A stretch of 64,000 nucleotides of DNA from Pedobacter terrae (GTDB lineage: Bacteria; Bacteroidota; Bacteroidia; Sphingobacteriales; Sphingobacteriaceae), in contig NZ_FNCH01000001.1 in the NCBI RefSeq assembly GCF_900100705.1, positions 323,163 to 387,162 of the forward strand, in the 5' to 3' direction. Below the pieces are notes generated by a model that was given only the letters and a program-made list of their open reading frames with translations, was not told the DNA's origin and made no database searches. Positions 45,573-54,239 of this stretch are shown in pieces. The stretch's first letter is position 1; each line of letters begins with the position of its first letter. Position numbers and translations under genes: made by a program.

Positions 45573-45968
45573 CTAAACCTGAGGAATATTTTCCTTTACC
45601 AGTTCATTCCCTTCGGCATCTACATAAGTACAAGTCATCTCATCCAGATCTGTAACCCATTTTTCTACCCCCGCATCTGCAGCCTGCTTACAAAATGTAA
45701 GATAATCGGTTTCACCCTGTTGATGTACTTTTAGCGCATGTTCCAGTTTTCCTGCAGACGATTCTTCATTGATTATTAAAGTTGGGTACTCATCTGGACT
45801 TACTTGCTGCGCATTATCCTCATCATCAAAATAAATAGCCAAGCCATTACTTACGTAAACATCATTCCGCTTCACGCCCAATTCCTTAATTTCTTTTATA
45901 AACTGCGGAAGATCTGCGCCAGACTTAACTTTTGATGTTGCTGCCTGTATATTTTCAATGGTAAACAT
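45573..45968 (-). CDS. DUF1398 protein
   Basis: A 131-residue protein matching DUF1398 (the E. coli YbcV-like group). It opens FTIENIQAATSKVKSGADLP, carries GVKRNDVYVSNGLAIYFDDE near residues 30-49, and has FCKQAADAGVEKWVTDLDEM near 92-111. Function is unknown. It begins three bases after the galM stop on the same strand, so it is probably cotranscribed with galM. Confidence 0.75.
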   Translation of the reverse strand: MFTIENIQAATSKVKSGADLPQFIKEIKELGVKRNDVYVSNGLAIYFDDEDNAQQVSPDEYPTLIINEESSAGKLEHALKVHQQGETDYLTFCKQAADAGVEKWVTDLDEMTCTYVDAEGNELVKENIPQV

Positions 45969-45971
45969 AAC

Positions 45972-47021
45972 TTATTTATTTAATGAAACTTTGTAAATTG
46001 TTGTTTGCGTATACAGTTCATCTGGTCTTAAAATCGTACTCGGGAAGGTTGGGATATTAACTGCATTTGGATGATGTTGCGTTTCAACACAAAAGGCATC
46101 AAAACCATTATAATCTTTACCACCCTTTCCATTTTTTACTTCCAAATATTTTGCGGTATATAAATGCGCTACCGGTTCTGTCGTATAAACGCTTAAAACT
46201 AAACCGCTTTCTTCTTCAATTGTTTTGCTGGCCAGTGACAAATCGCCATAAATCTTATCCAAAACAAAAGTTTGATCGTAACCTTCATCTTTATTCCAAT
46301 CTTGCCCCATTGCTTTTGATTTAGTAAAATCTAACGGTGTGCCTTCAACAGGGATTAGCTTTCCCGTTACCGAATAATTATCGTCCTGCTCTAAATAGTG
46401 CGATGCAAAAATCTGTTGCTGATGGTTTTTAACATTTCCACTTTCAGGAGCCAGATTAAAATAACCATGGTGCGTTAAGTTTATTGCAGTAGCTTGATCT
46501 GTTTCTGCTTCATAACTTAAAATCAATTCATCATTTTCGGTGAGTTCGAAAGTTAAATCAACAATCAGGTTTCCCGGAAAATTCTCTTCTCCATCTACGC
46601 TTTCATATTGCAGGGTAACCGATGATTGCGGTCCATCCATAATTTCAACAATATCCCAAACTTTTTTATCAAAGCCTACTAAACCACCATGAAGCGTATT
46701 CTCGCCGGCATTTTGAGCCAACTGATAGGTTTTATCATCAATGCTAAATTTTCCATTTTTTATGCGATTGGCATATCGGCCAATTATAGCCCCTAAATAT
46801 GGGTATTTTGCCAAATAAGCGGGGTTTAAGTATTCGTCAAATGTATCAAAGCCGAGAACGATATCCTGGTTTTCACCTTTCGCATTCTTCACTACAAATT
46901 GGTTGATAATGGCGCCATAATTAAATATTTTGACGTAAGTACCTTTGCTATTGGTAAGTTCGATTGCGATAACTTCTTCGCCATCAATAATTTTTCCGGT
47001 TGGTATTTGCTGAACGCTCAT
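45972..47021 (-). CDS. galM: Aldose 1-epimerase (mutarotase)
   Basis: A 349-residue enzyme that interconverts alpha and beta anomers of aldoses such as galactose. The conserved substrate residues are present: NRIKNGKFSIDDKTYQLAQN near 80-99, NLTHHGYFNLAP near 178-189 (catalytic His) and FCVETQHHPNAVN near 311-323 (catalytic Glu region). The start at 47021 (MSVQQIP) is preferred over the longer 47063. It lies divergently to galK, 75 bases away, and is followed by DUF1398. A -7-like TATGTTTG (47059-47052) is seen on the minus strand. Confidence 0.9.
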   Translation of the reverse strand: MSVQQIPTGKIIDGEEVIAIELTNSKGTYVKIFNYGAIINQFVVKNAKGENQDIVLGFDTFDEYLNPAYLAKYPYLGAIIGRYANRIKNGKFSIDDKTYQLAQNAGENTLHGGLVGFDKKVWDIVEIMDGPQSSVTLQYESVDGEENFPGNLIVDLTFELTENDELILSYEAETDQATAINLTHHGYFNLAPESGNVKNHQQQIFASHYLEQDDNYSVTGKLIPVEGTPLDFTKSKAMGQDWNKDEGYDQTFVLDKIYGDLSLASKTIEEESGLVLSVYTTEPVAHLYTAKYLEVKNGKGGKDYNGFDAFCVETQHHPNAVNIPTFPSTILRPDELYTQTTIYKVSLNK

Positions 47022-47096
47022 AAATTGTAACTTAGGGCTTTTGTTTTCAAACAAACATACCATTATTAATGCTTTTTATAAATATATTTTAGCCCA

Positions 47097-48269
47097 ATGA
47101 ACATTAACCTACAGGAAAAATTTGCAGCGCAATACCATAAAAATGCCGAAGCTATTTATTTTACACCTGGGCGGGTTAACCTGATTGGAGAACATATTGA
47201 TTATAATGGTGGCCTGGTTATGCCCTGTGCCATCTCTTTAGGCACCTGGGTAGCCATTGCACCAAACAACGAAGGTAAATTCAGGTTTAAGAGTTTAAAC
47301 TTCGATTTAGAAGCAACAGTAAACAGCAACACGGTAAACGATAAGAATGGTACTACCTGGGCGAATTATCCTGTTGGGGTAATTAACGAATTTATAAAAG
47401 ACGGCAGGGAAATCAATGGTTTAGACTTTCTCTTTTACGGAAACATTCCAATCGGATCAGGACTTTCTTCTTCCGCTTCTATAGAAATCGCTACTGCCTA
47501 TGCACTAAATACCTATTTAAATCTGGGTTACGATAAATTAGCACTTGTTAAAATCGCCAAACGTGTAGAGAATGATTTTATTGGTTTAAATTCTGGTATA
47601 ATGGATCAGTTTGCGGTTACTTTCGGAGAAGAAGATAAAGCCATTGTTTTAGACTGTGATACCTTAAAATACAAAATGGTTGATGTTGATCTGGGCAATT
47701 ATGTTGTGGCCATCATTAATACCAATAAGCCGCGCGAACTGGCAGATTCAAAATACAATGAACGTGTTGCAGAATGTCAGGCTGCATTAAAGTTACTAAA
47801 TGAGGAAATTACACTTCACTATCTTTGCGAACTTAATGCAGAAAAGTTTGCGTTACACAGCCATTTAATCAACGATGAAACCCTATTAAACAGGGCTACA
47901 CACGTAGTTAAAGAGAACGACCGCGTGCATTTAGCCGCTAAAGCATTAAGCGGAGGTGACTTAACGGCTTTTGGTCGATTAATGTATGCTTCTCATGAAT
48001 CTTTGCGAACATTATATGAAGTAAGCGGAAAAGAATTGGATGCGGTAGTAGATTTCTGTTCGGATTATAAACATGTAATTGGTGCCCGTATGACGGGTGC
48101 CGGATTTGGTGGCTGCGCAATAGCTTTGTTGGAGAAAGGTTATGAAGAAGATTTTGCAAAACACTTAACAGATTATTACGTAGATAAAATTGGTTATCCT
48201 GCTACAATTTATGTTAGCAATATTAGTGATGGTCCACATTTAGTAACAGATACAATCGGACAAACATAG
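47097..48269 (+). CDS. galK: Galactokinase
   Basis: A 390-residue GHMP-family kinase that phosphorylates galactose at C1 in the Leloir pathway. The galactokinase signature GRVNLIGEHIDYNGG (near residues 25-39), the phosphate-binding GSGLSSSASIEIA (near 121-133) and GAGFGGCAIAL near 345 are all present. galM is divergent upstream, giving a galactose-use locus without galT or galE in the window. Confidence 0.95.
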   Translation: MNINLQEKFAAQYHKNAEAIYFTPGRVNLIGEHIDYNGGLVMPCAISLGTWVAIAPNNEGKFRFKSLNFDLEATVNSNTVNDKNGTTWANYPVGVINEFIKDGREINGLDFLFYGNIPIGSGLSSSASIEIATAYALNTYLNLGYDKLALVKIAKRVENDFIGLNSGIMDQFAVTFGEEDKAIVLDCDTLKYKMVDVDLGNYVVAIINTNKPRELADSKYNERVAECQAALKLLNEEITLHYLCELNAEKFALHSHLINDETLLNRATHVVKENDRVHLAAKALSGGDLTAFGRLMYASHESLRTLYEVSGKELDAVVDFCSDYKHVIGARMTGAGFGGCAIALLEKGYEEDFAKHLTDYYVDKIGYPATIYVSNISDGPHLVTDTIGQT

Positions 48270-48325
48270 ATTTAAATATTTCCAAATTGGTGTAATCTAT
48301 TAATCGGTGTAATCTTTTTAAAATA

Positions 48326-48856
48326 ATGAGAAAATTAAAATTAGACGAGTTAAACCGTCCGGATATTGAAGCTTTTAAAACACAGGAGAAATTGCCTGTG
48401 GTAGTCGTTTTAGATAATGTGCGTAGCATGCACAATGTAGGTTCGATATTCCGAACCGCAGATGGTTTTGCACTTGAAAAAGTAGTTCTTTGTGGCATTA
48501 CTGCACAGCCACCCCATCGCGAAATCGAAAAAACGGCTTTAGGTGCCACGCAATCTGTTGATTGGATTCATTATGCTGATACCGTGCAGGCAGTTGATGC
48601 GTTAAGGAGCCTGGGTTATGAAATTGTGGCTATTGAGCAGGCCGAAAATAGTACCATGCTGAATACTTTCAAGCCCGATCCCAATAAAAAATACGCCCTA
48701 ATATTCGGTAATGAAGTTGATGGCGTTAGTGATGAAGTAATGGCTAAAATTGACGAATGCATTGAAATTCCGCAATTTGGCACTAAACACTCTTTTAACA
48801 TCGTAATTTCTGCAGGGATCGTATTTTGGGATTTCTTCGCTAAATTAAGGTTATGA
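48326..48856 (+). CDS. SpoU/TrmH-family RNA 2'-O-methyltransferase
   Basis: A 176-residue SPOUT methyltransferase. VVLDNVRSMHNVGSIFRTAD (near residues 31-50) holds the motif-1 Asn and Arg; ALIFGNEVDGVSDEVM and IPQFGTKHSFNIVISAGIVF carry the SAM-binding trefoil knot. It methylates ribose of tRNA or rRNA; TrmH is the nearest named relative, but the substrate is not fixed by sequence. It starts 56 bases after galK. Confidence 0.88.
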   Translation: MRKLKLDELNRPDIEAFKTQEKLPVVVVLDNVRSMHNVGSIFRTADGFALEKVVLCGITAQPPHREIEKTALGATQSVDWIHYADTVQAVDALRSLGYEIVAIEQAENSTMLNTFKPDPNKKYALIFGNEVDGVSDEVMAKIDECIEIPQFGTKHSFNIVISAGIVFWDFFAKLRL

Positions 48857-49267
48857 TATCTTCAATTTGATTATTATCTCATAGCTTACCAAATGCAAAA
48901 CCTAATAGGTGATTTATTCTCCTTTCACCATAAATAGTCTCAAATAGTTTATCAATATTTTGTACAACCCAGGTATATAGGCTAATCTTAAAATAGATAG
49001 ATGACCCATAATTAGGGAAAAAAGCTATCTGTTAAATAAAATTTTACCGGGGAAATATTGATCCCAGAGCCCATAATGTATAGTATTTTATACAGTAAAC
49101 TATAGGGCATTAACCATTACGTAACTTTTTTGTGAAATAAAATTAACATACTAATATTCTGATAATATGTCATTTGCGTAAAAAACATGTTATTTGGCAG
49201 GATTTTTTCTTAGACTATGCAAAACAGTATGATAGAAAAACTGTTAAGAGACTAAAAATATAATAAC
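48857..49267. other. Long leader/promoter region of the OmpA gene
   Basis: The 411-base gap holds no gene that I can see. It contains an imperfect hairpin, GCCC (49070)...GGGC (49108), enclosing TATAGT...ACTATA. Several partial promoter boxes (TTTG at about 49128, 49171 and 49193) lie before the ATG, none with a full -7 match. A long leader is plausible for a highly expressed outer membrane protein. Confidence 0.4.
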
Positions 49268-50608
49268 ATGAATACGAGAATTACAAAATCAACAATGTTG
49301 GTTGCATTATTAGGTTTATCATCACAATTATTTGCCCAGGACACACCAACAACTACAAGTACTACAGGACGTTTCTCTCCTAAAGATTTCCGTACCTGGT
49401 CAATAGGTGTAAATGGAGGTTTGCTAACCCCAAGAACTATTTTTGGTAATGCTAACCACCAATTTCAAACTCCGGTAGAACACATCGGTTACGGTGGTTA
49501 CATTAAAAAACAAATTTTACCTCAATTAGGCATTCAAGCAGATTTCCTTGCAGGTAAAGTTGAAGAATTAAGAATTGCAAATGGTGTTGATGCTGCTGGA
49601 AATACTACCTATGCTGCAAATACTGGTTACAAAACAAATATCCAATGGTCTGGAGCTTTATCAGCAGTTTGGAATGTTGCAAACATTAACATTAATAATG
49701 AAAATGCGGTAATTATCCCTTACTTGAAAGCGGGTGCAGGTTACATGTCATCTGGTGCTACTACTATGCCAGCTAATACGCAAGACGCAGGTTATTACAG
49801 AGAAGGCTGGTTTGTACCGGTAGGTGCCGGTTTGAAATTGGGTGTTGCGAAAGGCATTAATGTAGATTTAGGTTACGATGTAAATTTTGTTAAATCTGCT
49901 AAATTTGATGGCGTTAACACCGGTGGTAATGACAGATTTGCTTATGCACACGCAGGTTTAGAATTTGCTTTAGGCAGTAAAGAAAAACCTCAGTTACAAA
50001 ATTACAGTTCATTAGCAAACTTGCGTAAAGAAAGTGCTGAAGAAAGTACAGAATTAAGAAGAGCATTATCAACAGCTGAGCAAAATGCACAACGTGATAG
50101 AGAGCAATATGCTAAAGATCTTGGCGATGATGATAATGATGGTGTAGCAAACAAATTTGATAAATGCCCTGGAACTGCTTCAGGTACAGTTGTTGATGGT
50201 TCTGGTTGCCCAATCAAAGTTCAACGCCAAATCATTAAAGAAACTAAAGTTATTACTGAAGAAGACCGTAAAGTAGTTAGAGATGCGATTTCTAACTTAG
50301 AGTTCGATTTAGGTAAATCAACTATCCGTTCTAAATCATATTCAACTTTAAATCGCGTTGCTGGTTTATTGGTAGACAAAAACTTTAGCTTAAAATTAGC
50401 TGGTCACACTGATAACACTGGTGGTAGAGAGTTAAACTTACGTTTATCTAAAGACAGAGCTGAATCAGTAAAAGCTTATTTAGTATCTCAAGGTGCAAAT
50501 GCATCTAGAATTGAAGCTACAGGTTACGGACCTGACCAACCAATTGCAACAAACAAAACTGCAGATGGCCGTCAACAAAACCGTCGTGTAGAGTTTACTT
50601 TATACTAG
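49268..50608 (+). CDS. OmpA-family outer membrane protein with TSP3 repeat
   Basis: A 446-residue protein with a signal peptide (cleavage about residue 23 after LFA), an N-terminal beta-barrel (about 30-240), a calcium-binding thrombospondin-type-3-like stretch near residues 280-310 (DDDNDGVANKFDKCPGTASG) and a C-terminal OmpA peptidoglycan-binding domain with LAGHTDNTGGRELNLRLS and NRRVEFTLY. Codon use and the strong terminator suggest high expression. It anchors the outer membrane to peptidoglycan. Confidence 0.92.
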   Translation: MNTRITKSTMLVALLGLSSQLFAQDTPTTTSTTGRFSPKDFRTWSIGVNGGLLTPRTIFGNANHQFQTPVEHIGYGGYIKKQILPQLGIQADFLAGKVEELRIANGVDAAGNTTYAANTGYKTNIQWSGALSAVWNVANININNENAVIIPYLKAGAGYMSSGATTMPANTQDAGYYREGWFVPVGAGLKLGVAKGINVDLGYDVNFVKSAKFDGVNTGGNDRFAYAHAGLEFALGSKEKPQLQNYSSLANLRKESAEESTELRRALSTAEQNAQRDREQYAKDLGDDDNDGVANKFDKCPGTASGTVVDGSGCPIKVQRQIIKETKVITEEDRKVVRDAISNLEFDLGKSTIRSKSYSTLNRVAGLLVDKNFSLKLAGHTDNTGGRELNLRLSKDRAESVKAYLVSQGANASRIEATGYGPDQPIATNKTADGRQQNRRVEFTLY

Positions 50609-50628
50609 TCGTAAATAACGGTTAACTT

Positions 50629-50666
50629 AAAAGCTCCTCAGATTAATTTCTGAGGAGCTTTTTTAT
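50629..50666 (+). terminator. Terminator after the OmpA gene
   Basis: Arms AAAAGCTCCTCAG (50629-50641) and CTGAGGAGCTTTT (50650-50662), followed by more T residues. Confidence 0.88.
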
Positions 50667-50677
50667 TTATTAGAAAT

Positions 50678-50744
50678 CGTCATCCTGAACTTGTTTCAGG
50701 ATCTTTATTGGCGGAATAGGCCCTGAAATAAATTCAGGGTGACG
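50678..50744. repeat. Dispersed palindrome CGTCATCCTGAAC...TTCAGGGTGACG
   Basis: CGTCATCCTGAACTTG (50678) and AATTCAGGGTGACG (50744) are inverted ends with matching inner GTTTCAGGATC and CCTGAAATAAATTCAGGG. It ends eight bases before the stop of the convergent DEAD-box-like gene. Confidence 0.75.
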
Positions 50745-50751
50745 CCTTTCA

Positions 50752-52053
50752 TTAAGACAATCCCTTTTTATTCTTATAAGTCATTTTGGCTTTAGCGCCA
50801 GCACTGTAATTGTAGTTTTTTAAATTGCTGGCTTTCTTTTCGTGAAATGCTGCACCACGCTCAGAAGATTCATCATCTTCTTGTGCACCTTTCTTTTTCT
50901 TTGGTTTATCCGCAGCATCAACCACTTTCAAATTTTCTGGCAATTCCATTACCTCGAGTTTCTGGCCAATAGCCTGCTCGATTTTTTTTACTTCAATCAA
51001 TTCAATATCTGTAGAAAATGTAATAGCTACCACGTCTTCATTACCATGCTTAACAATGCGCTGAATTAAAGTTTCTTTTTGCTCCGGCAATTCAAAGTGA
51101 AAGATGAAAGGTATTCCTTCGATATTAAGTTCGCCTAAATTTTCATTGGCTACAATTAAAACCCTGGCTTCTGGATTATTTTTAAAGTCTTCAATATCAT
51201 CATAACCTTTATCATCAAAAAATAGCGACCGGTAAATGCTGATCTCACCTTCTTTATGCTGATTAAAGTTTTTATAGACTGTTTGTGCGGTTAAACGAGT
51301 GTTGACGAAAACCACAACTTTATCAAAAACCTCCGTATCGCTCAATAACAAAGTTAATAGATTTAGCTTTGTTCTGAAATTCGGTACATGATAAAGCATC
51401 TGCTGGTAAACCTCTGCCTGCTTCTCACCTATTTCATCTACCTCAATGGTGGCAGCCGAATCTTTCATAAAAGGCGAAATCATATGATTCAATTTTTCGT
51501 GCATTACCTCTGTAAATACCACATGCTGAGATTTATAAGCACTATTTGCTAATTCTACAACGGGTAATTGCAAGCCCTTTTTAACAATAAGCTCTGCATT
51601 ATCTACGATAAACAATTGTATTTTATTGGTGTTGAGGGCGAGCTTTAAATACAATGCCCGGGCACGATCTGGTACGGCAACAATAATATCGCATCCATCC
51701 GTAATCTCATTCATTTGCGTTTCAATGGTACCCCGGCTATCAATTCCTAAAATTCTGAAAGTGCTGTTGCGGTTCAATAGTTTAAACTGTTCCAAAACAT
51801 GGTCTACATGCTCAACGTCAGGTACTAAAATCAATGCTCTTGGTGCTTCCTCAAAAGCATATTTCAACTTCATTAAAGTAGCTAAAACATAAGTTGTTGT
51901 TTTTCCCGAGCACTCCGGTCCCACCGCTATAACATCCTGGCCACCTAAAATGCGCGACATTGTTCTGGTTTGGATTTCTTTTGGAGTTAAAAATCCTGCA
52001 TCAGTCATGGCCGCTACAAGTGATTTGCTAAGTTTTAATTTATCTAAAGACAC
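50752..52053 (-). CDS. DEAD-box-like protein with degraded catalytic motifs
   Basis: A 433-residue protein with the fold of a DEAD-box RNA helicase. The Q motif (F21...Q28) and Walker A (GPECSGKTT, K51-T52) remain, but the DEAD box reads D151-N152-A153-E154, the SAT motif is FTEV, motif V reads NENLGELNIEGI and motif VI reads LIQRIVKHGNED in place of HRxGRxGR. ATP hydrolysis and unwinding are therefore doubtful. The C-terminus is a basic, disordered tail (KPKKKKGAQEDDESSERG onward) that could bind RNA. It is probably an RNA-binding scaffold derived from a helicase. It ends against a palindrome shared with the OmpA gene. Confidence 0.82.
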   Translation of the reverse strand: MSLDKLKLSKSLVAAMTDAGFLTPKEIQTRTMSRILGGQDVIAVGPECSGKTTTYVLATLMKLKYAFEEAPRALILVPDVEHVDHVLEQFKLLNRNSTFRILGIDSRGTIETQMNEITDGCDIIVAVPDRARALYLKLALNTNKIQLFIVDNAELIVKKGLQLPVVELANSAYKSQHVVFTEVMHEKLNHMISPFMKDSAATIEVDEIGEKQAEVYQQMLYHVPNFRTKLNLLTLLLSDTEVFDKVVVFVNTRLTAQTVYKNFNQHKEGEISIYRSLFFDDKGYDDIEDFKNNPEARVLIVANENLGELNIEGIPFIFHFELPEQKETLIQRIVKHGNEDVVAITFSTDIELIEVKKIEQAIGQKLEVMELPENLKVVDAADKPKKKKGAQEDDESSERGAAFHEKKASNLKNYNYSAGAKAKMTYKNKKGLS

Positions 52054-52111
52054 GATTACTATTTTAATGTTTGAACTACAAATATCCTTAAAATAATTAT
52101 CTTTTCTAATA

Positions 52112-52278
52112 TTGAATTCAACTGCATTAAATAGACGTTAAATGCGTCTTGATACAACACTCATCAGTATCCATAGCACTTTACCCTGATTCTGCTTAAT
52201 CAGGCAAGATTGGTGATCTTATATTTGTTTTGTTGTTAGCATAGGCTATCCGCGATGGGTAGCCTTTATCTTTTTATT
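52112..52278 (+). ncRNA. Candidate structured small RNA
   Basis: The gap 52054-52923 has no coding gene, but three hairpins follow each other closely: CCTGATT/AATCAGG (52185-52204), AAGAT/ATCTT (52206-52220), and a terminator stem AGGCTATCC (52243-52251)/GGGTAGCCT (52257-52265) with a T-rich tail. A promoter-like pair TTTG (52070) and TATCTTTT (52098-52105), with a 24-base spacer, lies upstream. This would make a transcript of roughly 165 bases ending in an intrinsic terminator, divergent from the DEAD-box-like gene. It is inferred from structure; no known family is claimed. Confidence 0.4.
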
Positions 52279-52367
52279 TAGTTTGCTGTCATCCCGAGAG
52301 ATAATTTATTTTACAAAAATCAATTTGGTTGACAGTATTAATCCACGCGTAAAAATCCCTTAAGTTA

Positions 52368-52460
52368 CGTCCTTTCGAGCGGAGTGCAACGCAATCGGGA
52401 AATCCAACTAAATGGATCTCTTTCCAGAACGTTCGTGACTATGCTACAGTCAAAATGACG
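52368..52460. repeat. Dispersed palindrome, inverted orientation and degenerate
   Basis: CGTCCTTTCGAGCGGAGTGC opens it (52368) and CAGTCAAAATGACG closes it at 52460. The first 30 bases match, in reverse, the right half of the copy at 25723. A lone half-element GTCATCCCGAG lies at about 52289. Confidence 0.55.
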
Positions 52461-52832
52461 ACCTTTCTATCGGTGTCCTGTCTGTATAGCACCGCGAAAG
52501 ATCTCGACTAAATATGCTAACTTTTTGATTATTTAGAAGCGCAGTTTCAGTGCCTATGGTTAGGGGTTGGTCCTGCTGTACACTGCAATCTTTTTGGAAA
52601 TGTATTCACAAATACAATATGGTTTAGCCAAAAAGTATTTCCGCTTCCATCAGGGCTATTTAGCAAATACAGTGATTCAGAAAAGTAATGGCTACACAGA
52701 AAGTTCTTTCATGAACAATGGGTATTAGATGATAAAATTTTTTTCAAATCCCAAAAACATTTTATTTTATTTGGGGTTATTTATATAATTCACATTATAC
52801 TAATCTTTTACAGATTAATTTGTTTGGTTTAA

Positions 52833-52868
52833 AAAAGGGATTTATGGATATAAATCCCTTTTCTTTTT
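52833..52868 (+). terminator. Orphan intrinsic terminator
   Basis: AAAAGGGATTTA (52833-52844) and TAAATCCCTTTT (52851-52862), then CTTTTT. No annotated gene ends here on the plus strand, and the minus-strand view would need antisense transcription through the LD-carboxypeptidase gene. Confidence 0.65.
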
Positions 52869-52923
52869 ATGCCATAATTTTAAACCCTATATTTAGCCAT
52901 ATCAATTTCACTACCCTATTTAG

Positions 52924-53940
52924 ATGAATAGAAAACATTTCCTTTCTTCGTTTATTGCGGCTACTACCATTCTTCCGAGCTTGAGAACTTTAGCTATTGA
53001 AAGTGAAAATTCGGGGTTTAAAATTCCTCCATATTTAAAACCTGGAGATACTATTGGAATTAGCAGTCCGGCGGGATACATTACACCGGAACAGATCCAG
53101 CCTTCGGTTGTACAAATGCAAAGTTGGGGTTTTAATATGAAAATTGGAAAAACCATTGGCAAGCGCGATTTTACTTATGGTGGAACGGATGAAGAAAGGT
53201 TGGCTGATTTTCAGGAAATGTTGGATGATCCGGGCATTAAAGCCATAATGTGCGCCCGTGGCGGTTATGGTTTCGTACGCATTATCGATCAGCTCGATTT
53301 TTCGGAATTTAACAGAAACCCCAAATGGATTATCGGTTTCAGCGATATCACAGTGCTGCATTGCCACCTCGCCAAAAATTTTGGCATTGCTTCTATCCAT
53401 TCTAAAATGTGCAACAGTTTTCCTGATGATTGGGCTAAAGCGGAGCCCATACAGATCGAAACGATCCTCTCGATAAAGAACGCTTTGATTGGTGAAGAAA
53501 TGGGTTATCATGCTCCATCAAACAGCAATAACCGTTTTGGGAAGACTGAGGCAATATTGGTTGGTGGTAACCTGAGCATTATCGAAACACTTGCCGGCAG
53601 TCCATCAGATTTAGATACAAAAGATAAAATCTTATTTATAGAAGATACCGGCGAATACCTCTACAGCATTGATAGAATGTTATGGAACTTAAAACGAAGC
53701 GGCAAACTTAGAAACCTTAAAGGATTAATTGTTGGCGGTTTTAAAGTTAAACCCGATGATGCAGGTGAAGAATTTGGCAAAAGCATTTACGATATTGTGC
53801 TCGAAAAGGTAAAAGAATACACCTACCCTATTGCATTCGATTTTCCTGTTGGTCACCAACGGAATAATTTTGCGCTCAAATGCGGTGCGAAGCATGTATT
53901 TATGGTAAATGAAAATGGCTCGGTATTGCGGACGTTTTAA
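52924..53940 (+). CDS. LD-carboxypeptidase (peptidase family S66)
   Basis: A 338-residue serine peptidase of family S66, which trims D-alanine from peptidoglycan tetrapeptides (LdcA) or cleaves microcin C (MccF). A signal-like N-terminus (RKHFLSSFIAATTILPSL) suggests export, possibly by Tat given the RK pair. The body has PPYLKPGDTIGISSPAGYI, CARGGYGFVRI and the nucleophile elbow GFSD in IIGFSDITVLH (near residue 139), and GKTEAILVGGNLSI and FIEDTGEYLYSIDRML in the C-terminal half. It is a single gene after a terminator. Confidence 0.88.
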   Translation: MNRKHFLSSFIAATTILPSLRTLAIESENSGFKIPPYLKPGDTIGISSPAGYITPEQIQPSVVQMQSWGFNMKIGKTIGKRDFTYGGTDEERLADFQEMLDDPGIKAIMCARGGYGFVRIIDQLDFSEFNRNPKWIIGFSDITVLHCHLAKNFGIASIHSKMCNSFPDDWAKAEPIQIETILSIKNALIGEEMGYHAPSNSNNRFGKTEAILVGGNLSIIETLAGSPSDLDTKDKILFIEDTGEYLYSIDRMLWNLKRSGKLRNLKGLIVGGFKVKPDDAGEEFGKSIYDIVLEKVKEYTYPIAFDFPVGHQRNNFALKCGAKHVFMVNENGSVLRTF

Positions 53941-54239
53941 TTGCATCACCGCACTGATAAATTTATGCCTTTTATTTAGCGACTAATTACGGTTAAAATA
54001 ATTTTGTATTTTAATAATAAAGTATTATTTATGACTATAATCGCACATCCTAAAAATTAAAAGCAAGAGGCCGCAATTGAGGCTGTCCTAAAAGCTTTCC
54101 TGAAATATTAAAGTTTGAACTATCAGGACTTTGGTCACGACGGATTAATCAAAAAGATCATTTAATTTATAAAATGGACGAGATACTATAACGTTACTAT
54201 AATCTCAGCATAAGGCCCCACTACAGTAACAAATAAATC
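53941..54239. other. Gap with an isolated AGGCTGT box
   Basis: Nothing coding is seen. AATTGAGGCTGTCCTAAAAG at about 54074 matches the outer box of the nested palindromes at 37638 and 45308, but I see no partner here, so it may be a remnant. Confidence 0.4.
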
